This document shows, in pieces, positions 42,644 through 49,962 of a DNA stretch of 64,000 nucleotides. Both the position numbers and the translations under genes were made by a program. Source of the DNA: Pontibacillus chungwhensis (GTDB lineage Bacteria; Bacillota; Bacilli; Bacillales; BH030062); NCBI RefSeq assembly GCF_030166655.1, contig NZ_CP126446.1:3968001-4032000 (forward strand), read 5' to 3'. The notes under the pieces were generated by a model. That model saw only the letters and a program-made list of their open reading frames with translations, made no database searches and was not told where the DNA came from. Every line of letters starts with the position of its first letter. The first letter of the stretch is position 1.

Positions 42644-42987
42644 TGGGTTGGTTCCAGTCCAAAAAGAATAAAGAGTTAGAAAAGAAAATCTTAGAGTTAG
42701 AGTTGGAAATCAGACGATTAAAAAGCAATGAGTATGTTCCTGAAAAGGTAACGAAGGAGTATCATTTTCACATTGAACACATCGACATTCACAATCCAAA
42801 ACTAGATGACCTTTCCTTCCGTTTAGACTCACTGGATATTGAAGAATTGAGTGGTTCTTTAAATATGGGCAACAATTTCTCCAATTCTCCTGAACAGAAA
42901 CAAAAGAGGGATAAGAACTCTGAAAAGAAAACCATTTCTTCCACTCGAAACGGGTACGCCATCACCTTTCCACACAAGGAGGACTGA
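42643..42987 (+). CDS. GerPC-like coiled-coil spore protein
   Basis: 114 residues: an N-terminal coiled coil (KKNKELEKKILELELEIRRLK), then LSFRLDSLDIEELSGSLNMG, which lines up with the IEYKFDQLKxExLxGTLNIG block of GerPC proteins as I remember it, and a polar tail. GerPC is needed for access of germinants through the coat. This protein is shorter than GerPC of B. subtilis (about 200 residues). It is translationally coupled to its neighbours: it starts on the previous stop, and AAGGAGG for the next gene lies inside its end. Expected in the mother cell under sigma-K. Confidence 0.62.
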   Translation: MGWFQSKKNKELEKKILELELEIRRLKSNEYVPEKVTKEYHFHIEHIDIHNPKLDDLSFRLDSLDIEELSGSLNMGNNFSNSPEQKQKRDKNSEKKTISSTRNGYAITFPHKED

Positions 42988-42988
42988 T

Positions 42989-43282
42989 ATGGCCTTTCTT
43001 TCACCTAACTTTTTCATACGCTCTATTCGAATTGGAACCGTTGAGAGCGCATCTTGCGTAAATTTTGGAAACAATGCCCCTAATGGTTTTGAAAGTACTA
43101 AAAAACATAATCAGGGGTTTGGCTCCATTCACGGTGACGGAAATGATGTTAAAGGCATTCGTTCCCTATTGAATGATTCATCTTTCATGGATTTACTCTC
43201 ACAGTCTAAAGATCATGAAATCCCTCAATGGCTTCAAACAGCCATTGAACAGAAAATTGCTCAAGAAGGTGTGGAAGAATGA
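42989..43282 (+). CDS. GerP-family-like protein
   Basis: 97 residues; FIRSIRIGTVESASCVNFGNN matches the GerPD/PB/PF start (hydrophobic strand, small residues, then a Gly-Asn turn). HNQGFGSIHGDGND fits the second conserved block found in all small proteins of this cluster. The C-terminal 40 residues (LLNDSSFMDLLSQSKDHEIPQWLQTAIEQKI) form a helical extension not present in the others. AAGGAGG sits within the previous gene. Its last 22 bases overlap the convergent gene. Confidence 0.6.
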   Translation: MAFLSPNFFIRSIRIGTVESASCVNFGNNAPNGFESTKKHNQGFGSIHGDGNDVKGIRSLLNDSSFMDLLSQSKDHEIPQWLQTAIEQKIAQEGVEE

Positions 43283-43512
43283 TTCGATGAACCTGAGCTA
43301 GATGACGTGTTTATAAATGGAGCATCCACAACATCATCGTCATAGATCACGTTCACATTATGATGAATGATGTTGTAATGCCCTACTACCGTTCCAAGCG
43401 CATAATTTTCTTTTGATTGGGTTTTCCAATAGTTCTGGGCATTAACCCCTACGAAAATGCCCGATCCAGCATGAATACTGTTCACATTAATGGAATCAAA
43501 ACAAATGGTCAT
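43261..43512 (-). CDS. GerPA/GerPF-like protein
   Basis: 83 residues. FDSINVNSIHAGSGIFVGVNAQ and NYALGTVVGHYNIIHHNVNVIYDDDVVD follow the gerPA/gerPF pattern, which has a hydrophobic strand, S/G-rich turn, G-x-N, a lysine/asparagine stretch and a final acidic D-D-x-VD motif. A serine-rich tail (NTSSSSGSSNHSS) follows. GAGGAAC precedes the ATG. It lies nine bases behind the next gene of the minus-strand pair and converges on the plus-strand operon, with overlapping 3' ends. Confidence 0.62.
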   Translation of the reverse strand: MTICFDSINVNSIHAGSGIFVGVNAQNYWKTQSKENYALGTVVGHYNIIHHNVNVIYDDDVVDAPFINTSSSSGSSNHSSTPS

Positions 43513-43521
43513 AGTTCCTCC

Positions 43522-43767
43522 TTAATACTGAACATTAGGCTGCGGGTTCGAGATCTCAGGGTTCGTAACCGGTGTATCTACGACATCATTGTCGATTAGG
43601 TTATTAAAGTTATTAATGGCAATGACAAATCCAATTGGCAACCCGGCTGAATAGTTATTTTTTCCCTGCCAGGACCAATCAGCTTGGTTGTTCTGACCTG
43701 TAGCAATGGTTGAGTTATCGTTTATGGCATTTACAGCAATCTGGTTAAAGACTACAGAAACAGGCAT
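43522..43767 (-). CDS. GerPA/GerPF-like protein
   Basis: 81 residues, a paralog of the following gene: VFNQIAVNAINDNSTIATGQNNQ, NNYSAGLPIGFVIAINNFNNLIDNDVVDTPV, with the same DNDVVD end motif and a polar tail. GAGGAGTGAG precedes the ATG. It is the first gene of a two-gene minus-strand operon. Function by family: small structural proteins that make the spore coat permeable to germinants. The assignment rests on the pattern rather than on a search. Confidence 0.62.
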   Translation of the reverse strand: MPVSVVFNQIAVNAINDNSTIATGQNNQADWSWQGKNNYSAGLPIGFVIAINNFNNLIDNDVVDTPVTNPEISNPQPNVQY

Positions 43768-43916
43768 TCGCTCACTCCTCTTAGTGTTATATGTACCTAG
43801 TGTATTCGATTGCGTATGAGGTGTGCGATGTAAGGTGGTTTAAAAAATTTAAATAAACATCTTGACCATTTGTGTGAGAAGAGTATGATTAAAGGATAGA
43901 TGAAGGAGGAATACTT

Positions 43917-44063
43917 ATGGCATGGTTGCATACCATTCATACGATGAGATTTGTTCTGATTGGACTATTTTCTCTAACCGCCACAAGTCTTTTTGCATTT
44001 CAGTCTGTTGAGATTGTAGAAGCATTTATGGAATTATTCACTGACTTATTCCGAAAAAAATAA
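43917..44063 (+). CDS. 48-residue single-helix membrane peptide
   Basis: A short gene with a consensus AAGGAGG eight bases before the ATG and its own terminator 12 bases after the stop, which together argue that it is real. The product has a charged-polar start (MAWLHTIHTMR), one membrane helix (FVLIGLFSLTATSLFAF) and an amphipathic tail ending DLFRKK. I do not recognise the family. It stands alone after the GerP-like cluster and could be a sporulation or stress membrane peptide. Confidence 0.65.
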   Translation: MAWLHTIHTMRFVLIGLFSLTATSLFAFQSVEIVEAFMELFTDLFRKK

Positions 44064-44074
44064 TTAGATAAACT

Positions 44075-44112
44075 AGAGGGTTATTCTTAAAAAGAATAAC
44101 CCTCTTTTTTTA
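44075..44112 (+). terminator. Terminator of the 48-residue gene
   Basis: A perfect stem, AGAGGGTTATTCTT/AAGAATAACCCTCT, with a two-base loop, then seven T. Confidence 0.9.
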
Positions 44113-44174
44113 GATGTGGGTTTGTTAGAGACTCGAAGCTGTGAGAATGTTTCCGTTCGCTGTAATTTGAGCGT

Positions 44175-44432
44175 AAGGTGGGCCTGGAAACCACTCGCTT
44201 TCCTGTGGGGAGCTGGTGAGCCTCCTCAGCCGGCATAGCCGGACTCAGGGGGTCTCTCATCACCTAGATTGAAATGTGCAAGCGTGGTGCCTAGGACCGT
44301 ACGGATAAGACAGCTTTTTGGAAAAGGCGTTTAGCCTTTGGAAAAAAGATGCCTTATCGCGCTAGGTCCTCCACGCTGGAACTAGACTGGCTCTTCTGCC
44401 CACGGGAGGCTCGCAGTTTCCAGGCCCACCTT
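44175..44432. repeat. Family A inverted repeat split by a family B element
   Basis: The outer arms AAGGTGGGCCTGGAAAC (44175-44191) and 44416-44432 are perfectly complementary. The left part equals the inverted right part of the copy at 1212-1340. Between ATCACCTAGA and ACTAGACTGG sits a B-type unit (about 44283-44381) with CGTACGGATAAGACAGC and GCCTTATCGCGCTAGG, flanked by CCTAGA/ACTAGA. Confidence 0.8.
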
Positions 44433-44514
44433 TGCCATATTTCAGTGAATGCAAACATGCCATTTAAAACCTTCCTTGAAACTAGCCTCAGGGCCGTTCC
44501 CCCTTTTATAGACA

Positions 44515-44640
44515 GGGCTTGCCCGGGGACTGCGAGACTCCCGCGGGGCAAGGAGCCTAGGGGAGACCCCACAGAGAGCGAAGCGAACGAGGAGGCTTCC
44601 CAGCTCCCCGCAGGAAAGCGAGTTGTCCCCGGGCAAGCCC
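44515..44640. repeat. Family A long inverted repeat
   Basis: A 16 bp perfect outer arm, GGGCTTGCCCGGGGAC (44515-44530) with 44625-44640. A 33 bp degenerate copy of the right end (GCGAATTGTCCTCGAGCAAG and following) is repeated at 44673-44705. No genes lie between 44064 and 44807; the open frames found there on both strands only follow the repeats. Confidence 0.85.
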
Positions 44641-44807
44641 AAGCACTCATACACGCAACGGCACCCACCAAAGCGAATTGTCCTCGAGCAAGCTCATGCA
44701 CTCATTAATCTTAATGGACCGTTTGCTATACCCTATTATTTCTCCACCTCTTCTCCCAAATGTTGCTATAATGAACTAAACAACGTAAAGAAAGCGGGTG
44801 GAGAGGT

Positions 44808-45422
44808 TTGAATATTATTGTATTTGGTGCATCAGGTGGGACCGGAAGAGAAGTGGTCAAGCTTGCTCTTGAGGAAGGGCATCGTGTCACGGCGTTTGTG
44901 AGAACTCCTTCGAAACTTACGATTCAGCATCCCCTCCTTCAGAGAGTAGAGGGAAATGGGTTAGATCGTGAGCGAGTGATCGAGGCGATTAAAGGGCACG
45001 ATGCTGTTATTTCTGCTCTTGGTACGGACGGGTTAAAGAAAACTACTGCTCTTTCTGAGATCACGTCTCATATTTTAGCCGGGATGAAAGAACATGATGT
45101 ATCCCGTATTGCTTATACGGCTTCTGCCGGTATCGATAACGAAATTCCAGGGTTTACAGGTTTCATGGCTACAAAAATCTTAAAGAATGTACTAGCGGAT
45201 CATAAGCGTGCGGTCGATTTACTAAAAGAAAGTGGTACAGAGTGGACGATTGCGCGTCCTTTACGATTAGAAGATGGAACGCGTACGGGTGGTTACCGTA
45301 TGGAAGCTTCAGGGGTTCCACAAGGTGGTAAGAGCATTTCGAGGTCAGATGTTGCCCACTTTCTTCTAAACTCTGTTACCAAACAAGATTATATTTTCCG
45401 TTCTGTCGGACTAGCCTATTAA
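44808..45422 (+). CDS. NAD(P)-binding SDR-like protein (YwnB type)
   Basis: A 204-residue atypical short-chain reductase of the NAD(P)H-binding/NmrA group. IIVFGASGGTGREVVKLALEEGH is the TGxxGxxG-like cofactor loop, TAFVRTPSKL gives the NADP-preferring Arg, and AVISALG and IAYTASAGID continue the fold. The catalytic YxxxK is not in the classical place, so a sensor or flavin/biliverdin-reductase-like role is possible. Start TTG with GGAGAGG close upstream. Single gene with a terminator. The reaction is unknown. Confidence 0.8.
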   Translation: MNIIVFGASGGTGREVVKLALEEGHRVTAFVRTPSKLTIQHPLLQRVEGNGLDRERVIEAIKGHDAVISALGTDGLKKTTALSEITSHILAGMKEHDVSRIAYTASAGIDNEIPGFTGFMATKILKNVLADHKRAVDLLKESGTEWTIARPLRLEDGTRTGGYRMEASGVPQGGKSISRSDVAHFLLNSVTKQDYIFRSVGLAY

Positions 45423-45428
45423 ATACTT

Positions 45429-45469
45429 GCTTCCCCCTTCATGAGTCATGGAGGGGGAAGCCTTTTTTT
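45429..45469 (+). terminator. Terminator after the YwnB-like gene
   Basis: GCTTCCCCCTTCATGA pairs with CATGGAGGGGGAAGC, followed by seven T. Confidence 0.85.
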
Positions 45470-45575
45470 GGTGGATGTTCTCCTCTTTGGAATCTCAAAA
45501 TTTTCTATTTCCCCTCCTCTCTGGTATGATATTTAGGAAGTCGAAATATCGCCTGGAACGAAAGAAGGGTCAAAA

Positions 45576-46796
45576 ATTCAAAATCAAGAAAAAGTGTCAA
45601 AACAGAACCTACTGATTATGTGGTTTGCCAACTTTTTTATTGCCGGAAGCATGACCATGGTTATGCCGTTCTTATCCCTTTATATTGAATCATTCGGAAA
45701 CTTTTCAGAAGCCTATGTCCAGCGTTGGTCTGGTTTAACATTTGGCGTTACATTCTTTACAGCTTTTTTGTTCTCCCCTATTTGGGGACGATTTGGAGAC
45801 CGGTATGGTCGTAAAACGATACTTGTCATCTCAGGAGTAGGACTGGCTATAAGCGTTTTGCTTATGGGATTTGTCACCTCCGTTTTCCAACTGTTCATTT
45901 TACGTTTGTGTATGGGTGTGTTTACTGGATTTATCTCCACATCTCAAGCCCTTATTTCTACGCAAACACCTAAGGATTTATCTGGACAAGCTCTTGGTAC
46001 TTTGCAAACAGGAAATGTAACGGGGAGTTTAATGGGGCCTTTATTTGGAGGAGTGTTAGCTGATAGCTACGGATTTTCGAGCACCTTTCAACTTACCTCG
46101 ATTACGTTATTTATCGCCGCTATCTTCGTATTACTTGGTGTACGGGAATTTCGTATCGAGACAGAAGATGAGGGGCAGGAAACCTACTCACGGAAAGAGG
46201 TTATCCGTCATATCCTCTTAAATCCAATATTGGTTACAGTCATGGTCGTATCCATGTTCGTGCAGATTGCGCACTTTAGTATTCAGCCCATTCTTGCTTT
46301 GTTTGTAAGCGAAATTCATGGAACAGCTAATTTAGCCTTGTTTTCAGGAATTGCCTTCTCAGCAGCCGGGGTCGGCAACTTACTCATGGCGAGAAGATGG
46401 GGGAAAGTGGCTGATTCCATTGGGTATGAAAAAATTCTTGTCTTCCTTTTAATTGCTTCAGGGATTGTTTATTTACCAGGGGCCTTTGTAACGAATATAT
46501 GGCAACTGATGATTTTACGATTCTTACTCGGAATTACAATTGGAGGCATTATCCCTGTACGAACTGCTTACATCCGCCAAGTCGCTCCCGTCTCTATTCA
46601 AGGAGAGGTACTCGGATACAGCACAAGCCTTCGCTTTTTAGGAAACATCATAGGCCCCGCACTCGGCGGTCTATTAGCAGGAGCCTATGGATTCACATCC
46701 GTCTTCTTTACAACGACGGTCCTATTGTTACTAAGCGGCTTAAGCCTTGCTTTAATGATGCACAGACAACCCACAACAGCCAACCACTACGGGTAA
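45576..46796 (+). CDS. MFS multidrug-type transporter, 12 helices (possible ATT start)
   Basis: A proton-driven exporter of about 406 residues of the DHA1-like group. WGRFGDRYGRKTIL is motif A in loop 2-3, GNVTGSLMGPLFGGVLAD is the antiporter motif C in helix 5, and a second A-like loop (RRWGKVADSIGYEK) follows in the C-half. The first GTG (45594) has no ribosome binding site. ATT at 45576, in frame, is six bases after AGAAGGG, so an unusual ATT start giving IQNQEKVSKQN is plausible. A family C repeat begins four bases after its stop. Substrate unknown. Confidence 0.82.
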   Translation: MQNQEKVSKQNLLIMWFANFFIAGSMTMVMPFLSLYIESFGNFSEAYVQRWSGLTFGVTFFTAFLFSPIWGRFGDRYGRKTILVISGVGLAISVLLMGFVTSVFQLFILRLCMGVFTGFISTSQALISTQTPKDLSGQALGTLQTGNVTGSLMGPLFGGVLADSYGFSSTFQLTSITLFIAAIFVLLGVREFRIETEDEGQETYSRKEVIRHILLNPILVTVMVVSMFVQIAHFSIQPILALFVSEIHGTANLALFSGIAFSAAGVGNLLMARRWGKVADSIGYEKILVFLLIASGIVYLPGAFVTNIWQLMILRFLLGITIGGIIPVRTAYIRQVAPVSIQGEVLGYSTSLRFLGNIIGPALGGLLAGAYGFTSVFFTTTVLLLLSGLSLALMMHRQPTTANHYG

Positions 46797-46800
46797 GATA

Positions 46801-47177
46801 CAAAAGCGCATGCGCCCGGTTAGCAACGTACAGACTGGACCGTACCGCAGTGAGATAAAGGAAACACGTTGAGCCTCTGGCGAATCGATGTTGACTTATC
46901 GACCGGAGGTAAGGGAAGTCTGCTAGTTGCTGGGCGCTGGAGCTGGACGTCATCAAAAGCGCAAGCCACCCGGTTAGCCCCGTATAGACTGGACCGTACC
47001 GCAGCGAGATAAAGGAAACACGATGAGCCTCTGGCGAATCGATGTTGACTTATCGACCGGAGGTAAGGGAAGTCTACTAGGGGCTGGGTGGCTGGAGCTG
47101 GACGTCATCAAAAGCGCAAGCGCCCGGTTAGCAACGTACAGACTGGACCGTACCGCAGTAAGATAAAGGAAACACGT
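46801..47177 (+). repeat. Family C repeat, two full and one truncated tandem copies
   Basis: Units start CAAAAGCGCA at 46801, 46954 and 47109 (lengths 153 and 155; the third stops after 69 bases at ACACGTG). They share CAGACTGGACCGTACCGCAG, GCCTCTGGCGAATCGATG and GGAGCTGGACGTCAT. GCGCCCGGTTAGCAAC pairs with GTTGCTGGGCGC within a unit. Ends resemble family B (AAAAGCG…GGAGCTGGA). Confidence 0.85.
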
Positions 47178-47185
47178 GTAAAAGC

Positions 47186-47226
47186 AAAGCGCCACCTTTA
47201 CATTTCTTATGTAAGGGTGGCGCTTT
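47186..47226 (-). terminator. Terminator of the ugd operon
   Basis: AAAGCGCCACCTTTACAT pairs with ATGTAAGGGTGGCGCTTT, one mismatch, five-base loop. It overlaps the ugd stop. Confidence 0.8.
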
Positions 47227-48526
47227 CTGTTTGTCGGATTACCGGACGACCTACTGAGTAATACTCTATACGGTGTTTTTTAACCTGCTCAAGGTCATAA
47301 CAATTTCGTCCATCAAATATAATCGCTTCGTCCATTAATTCTTCGTAATAGTGTAACGGTAGTTCTTTAAATTCATCCCATTCTGTCACAATAATAGCTA
47401 CCTCTGATTCTGATAACGCTTCTTCTACATTCGAGGCAAACGTAACGGCCGGAAAGTACTCTTTCGCTCGCGGCATCGCAATTGGATCATAGGCTGTGAT
47501 GGAAGCCCCTTCTCTTAATAAGCGATCGATGATAACAAGGGAAGCAGCTTCTCTTAAATCATCTGTTCCGGGTTTGAAGGATAATCCTAACACAGTTACG
47601 CGCTTACGAAGTAAGGTATCAAAACGCTCTTTCATTTGGTCCACTAATTTATTTTGCTGCTTGTTATTTACGTGGATAACGGATTCTAATAGTTCAAAGC
47701 GGTGTTCCACATGCCCTGCCATCTGCACGAGTGCTTTTGTATCTTTTGGGAAACATGAGCCTCCATAGCCGATTCCAGCCTGGAGAAATGATGGAGCAAT
47801 CCGTTGGTCCATCCCCATTCCATTCGCCACATCTTCTACGTTTGCCCCCACCTTTTCACAAATCGACGCAATCTCATTGATAAAACTAATCTTCGTAGCG
47901 AGAAATGCATTAGATGCGTATTTGATCATCTCTGCACTTGCCAGATCTGTTGTCATAATCGGAATTTGTAATGGGGTATACATCTCCATAATAAGTTGAC
48001 TTGTTTCCTCATGATTAGCTCCAATGACGATTCGATCCCCTTCGAAGAAATCCTTCAGAGCGCTGCCCTCGCGTAAAAATTCGGGGTTCGATGCGAGTTC
48101 AACCGGATGAGGGGTTCGTTCTTGTACATATTCATGCAATTTCTCACAAGTCCCTACTGGAACCGTACTTTTTACTACAATGGTTACAGGTTGTTGAACT
48201 GTATGAGCGATTCTTTCCGCTGCTTGATATATAAAAGTCAGGTTGGCTGATCCGTCTGACAGCTGTGGTGTGCCTACAGCTAGCATAATAATCTCAGCGT
48301 CCTGAAGCTCTTCATAATTAGAGGTAAACGTAATTCTATTCTGTCTTTGGTTCTCTTGAATCATAGGCTCGAGACTTTGTTCGTAAATGGGAGACTGTCC
48401 CCTTCGTAAAGAATCAATTTTTTTATGATCGATATCGATGCACGTGACCTGATGTCCGATATGAGCTAGGCCCACGCTAGTCACCAGTCCTACATATCCA
48501 GCACCCACTACTGCAATCTTCTTCAT
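47207..48526 (-). CDS. ugd: UDP-glucose 6-dehydrogenase
   Basis: A 439-residue enzyme that oxidises UDP-glucose twice to UDP-glucuronate with NAD+. The N-terminal Rossmann motif is IAVVGAGYVGLVTSVGLA. KSTVPVGTCEKL and SNPEFLREGSAL precede the catalytic loop GYGGSCFPKDTKAL, where the cysteine forms the thioester. LGLSFKPGTDDLREA marks the UDP-binding C-domain. It follows the GT4 gene by 25 bases in one operon, so the UDP-glucuronate probably feeds that glycosyltransferase rather than a teichuronic acid operon, for which other genes are absent. Confidence 0.93.
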   Translation of the reverse strand: MKKIAVVGAGYVGLVTSVGLAHIGHQVTCIDIDHKKIDSLRRGQSPIYEQSLEPMIQENQRQNRITFTSNYEELQDAEIIMLAVGTPQLSDGSANLTFIYQAAERIAHTVQQPVTIVVKSTVPVGTCEKLHEYVQERTPHPVELASNPEFLREGSALKDFFEGDRIVIGANHEETSQLIMEMYTPLQIPIMTTDLASAEMIKYASNAFLATKISFINEIASICEKVGANVEDVANGMGMDQRIAPSFLQAGIGYGGSCFPKDTKALVQMAGHVEHRFELLESVIHVNNKQQNKLVDQMKERFDTLLRKRVTVLGLSFKPGTDDLREAASLVIIDRLLREGASITAYDPIAMPRAKEYFPAVTFASNVEEALSESEVAIIVTEWDEFKELPLHYYEELMDEAIIFDGRNCYDLEQVKKHRIEYYSVGRPVIRQTESATLT

Positions 48527-48551
48527 CTCTCGTCCTCCTCCCTTCTTCTAT

Positions 48552-49691
48552 TTAAGCATAGGAAGCAACCGGATCGTCAATCGCCATCTCATATTGCAGT
48601 AATAATTGATCAAAGATCGAGCTCCATGAGCAACTTTTAGCGTACAAGCATGCCTGAACTCCCATTTCTTTTAAAGTTTCTTCGCTCTGAAGTAAATCTG
48701 TAATCGCCTCAACAAATTCTTCTACATGACCAGGTGTACAAAGTTTTCCATTCTTATTATGTGTAATAATTCCTTGTACACCACCTGCTCTAGAACCGAT
48801 TACCGGTGTACCAGTAGCCATTGATTCTAGAACAACATTTCCAAACGTCTCCGTGCTTGAAGGGAAGACCATAAGAGAGGATGAAGCATAAATTTGAGCC
48901 AAACGCTCACCTTCCACATAGCCTGTGAAGGTCATATTTTCAGGTGCTTGTTTTTTTAACTCAGAGGCTAGCGGGCCATCACCAGCCATAACCCAGTGAA
49001 CCTTACCTTGTAAGGATGCCGGCAATGAGGCGACAACCTTCATTAACACATCAAGGTCTTTCTCAAGCGCAAGCCTTCCCACATAACTTAAAATAAAAGG
49101 CTCATCGATATTATATCTCTCTCGAATGGTAGAGGTTCGATAGTTGGGGTGAAACAGCTGACAATCGACTCCCCGGCTCCATATACTTACATTTTGAAAA
49201 CCACGTTGAATCAGTTCTCTCTTTGTATCTTCAGAGGGAACAAACGTCTTCCGAAACGGCGCATGAAACCAACGCATATATCTCCAAATCATTTTTGATA
49301 ATAGAGGGAGCTCGTAATAATCTAAATAGCGGTCAAAATTCGTGTGATAAGAACCGACCATAGGAATGCCTAATTTCTTTCCATAATAGAGGCCTGTGAA
49401 TCCAATATTAAAAGGTGTGGCGATGTGAATAAGATCAGGTTGAAAGGCTTCTAATTGCTTTCGGACACTCGAAATATTCGGTAATGATAATCGACATTCA
49501 GGATAAAGATAAAAAGGAATACTTCTAAAGCCTTGAATGTGTTCCGGATTTGCATTTTCTTGGTTTCCATCCGGAGCAAAAACGAGGTACTCTATTCCTT
49601 GATCATCAAGATAGTTCACAAACCGTTGAAGGGTTTTCGCCACGCCATTGACTTGAGGAGTAAAGGTATCTGTAAAAAGAGCAACTCTCAT
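48552..49691 (-). CDS. GT4 family glycosyltransferase
   Basis: A 379-residue retaining GT-B glycosyltransferase. MRVALFTDTFTPQVNGVAKTL is the N-terminal start of the MgtA/PimB/SQD2-like group. IHIATPFNIGFTGLYYGKKL and GSYHTNFDRYLDYY follow; the donor site has YVGRLALEKDLDVLM and SSTETFGNVVLESMATGTPVIG with the E-x7-E motif. Related proteins transfer sugars to diacylglycerol or phosphatidylinositol on the cytoplasmic membrane face. First gene of an operon with ugd; GGGAGGAAG precedes the ATG. Glucuronosyl-diacylglycerol synthesis is a reasonable hypothesis. Confidence 0.83.
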   Translation of the reverse strand: MRVALFTDTFTPQVNGVAKTLQRFVNYLDDQGIEYLVFAPDGNQENANPEHIQGFRSIPFYLYPECRLSLPNISSVRKQLEAFQPDLIHIATPFNIGFTGLYYGKKLGIPMVGSYHTNFDRYLDYYELPLLSKMIWRYMRWFHAPFRKTFVPSEDTKRELIQRGFQNVSIWSRGVDCQLFHPNYRTSTIRERYNIDEPFILSYVGRLALEKDLDVLMKVVASLPASLQGKVHWVMAGDGPLASELKKQAPENMTFTGYVEGERLAQIYASSSLMVFPSSTETFGNVVLESMATGTPVIGSRAGGVQGIITHNKNGKLCTPGHVEEFVEAITDLLQSEETLKEMGVQACLYAKSCSWSSIFDQLLLQYEMAIDDPVASYA

Positions 49692-49962
49692 TATTCTTCC
49701 TCCCTCTAACTCGTAGTACTCAAAAAGTTGTTGTTACTATAAGTATAGAAAGAGTATATGGAGAAAGAATCAACGTACTGTAAAAATTGCTTCATGAACT
49801 TCGTCAAAATGTGAGTTCTTTCTTTTATCCACATGTGGATAACCTTTTGCTATGAACACTTCTGTATTCTTGTGGATAATCCCTTTCAACGCTATGACAT
49901 GAGAATACCCAACTGGATATGTTAATATAGAGGAAAATGCTCAGAATAAAGGAAGTGACATC

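Noticed and set aside
44349-44708. Overlapping open frames of 100-120 codons on both strands
   Set aside because: They follow GC-rich family A repeats with symmetrical codons. No ribosome binding site or known family, and the same frames recur at each repeat copy.
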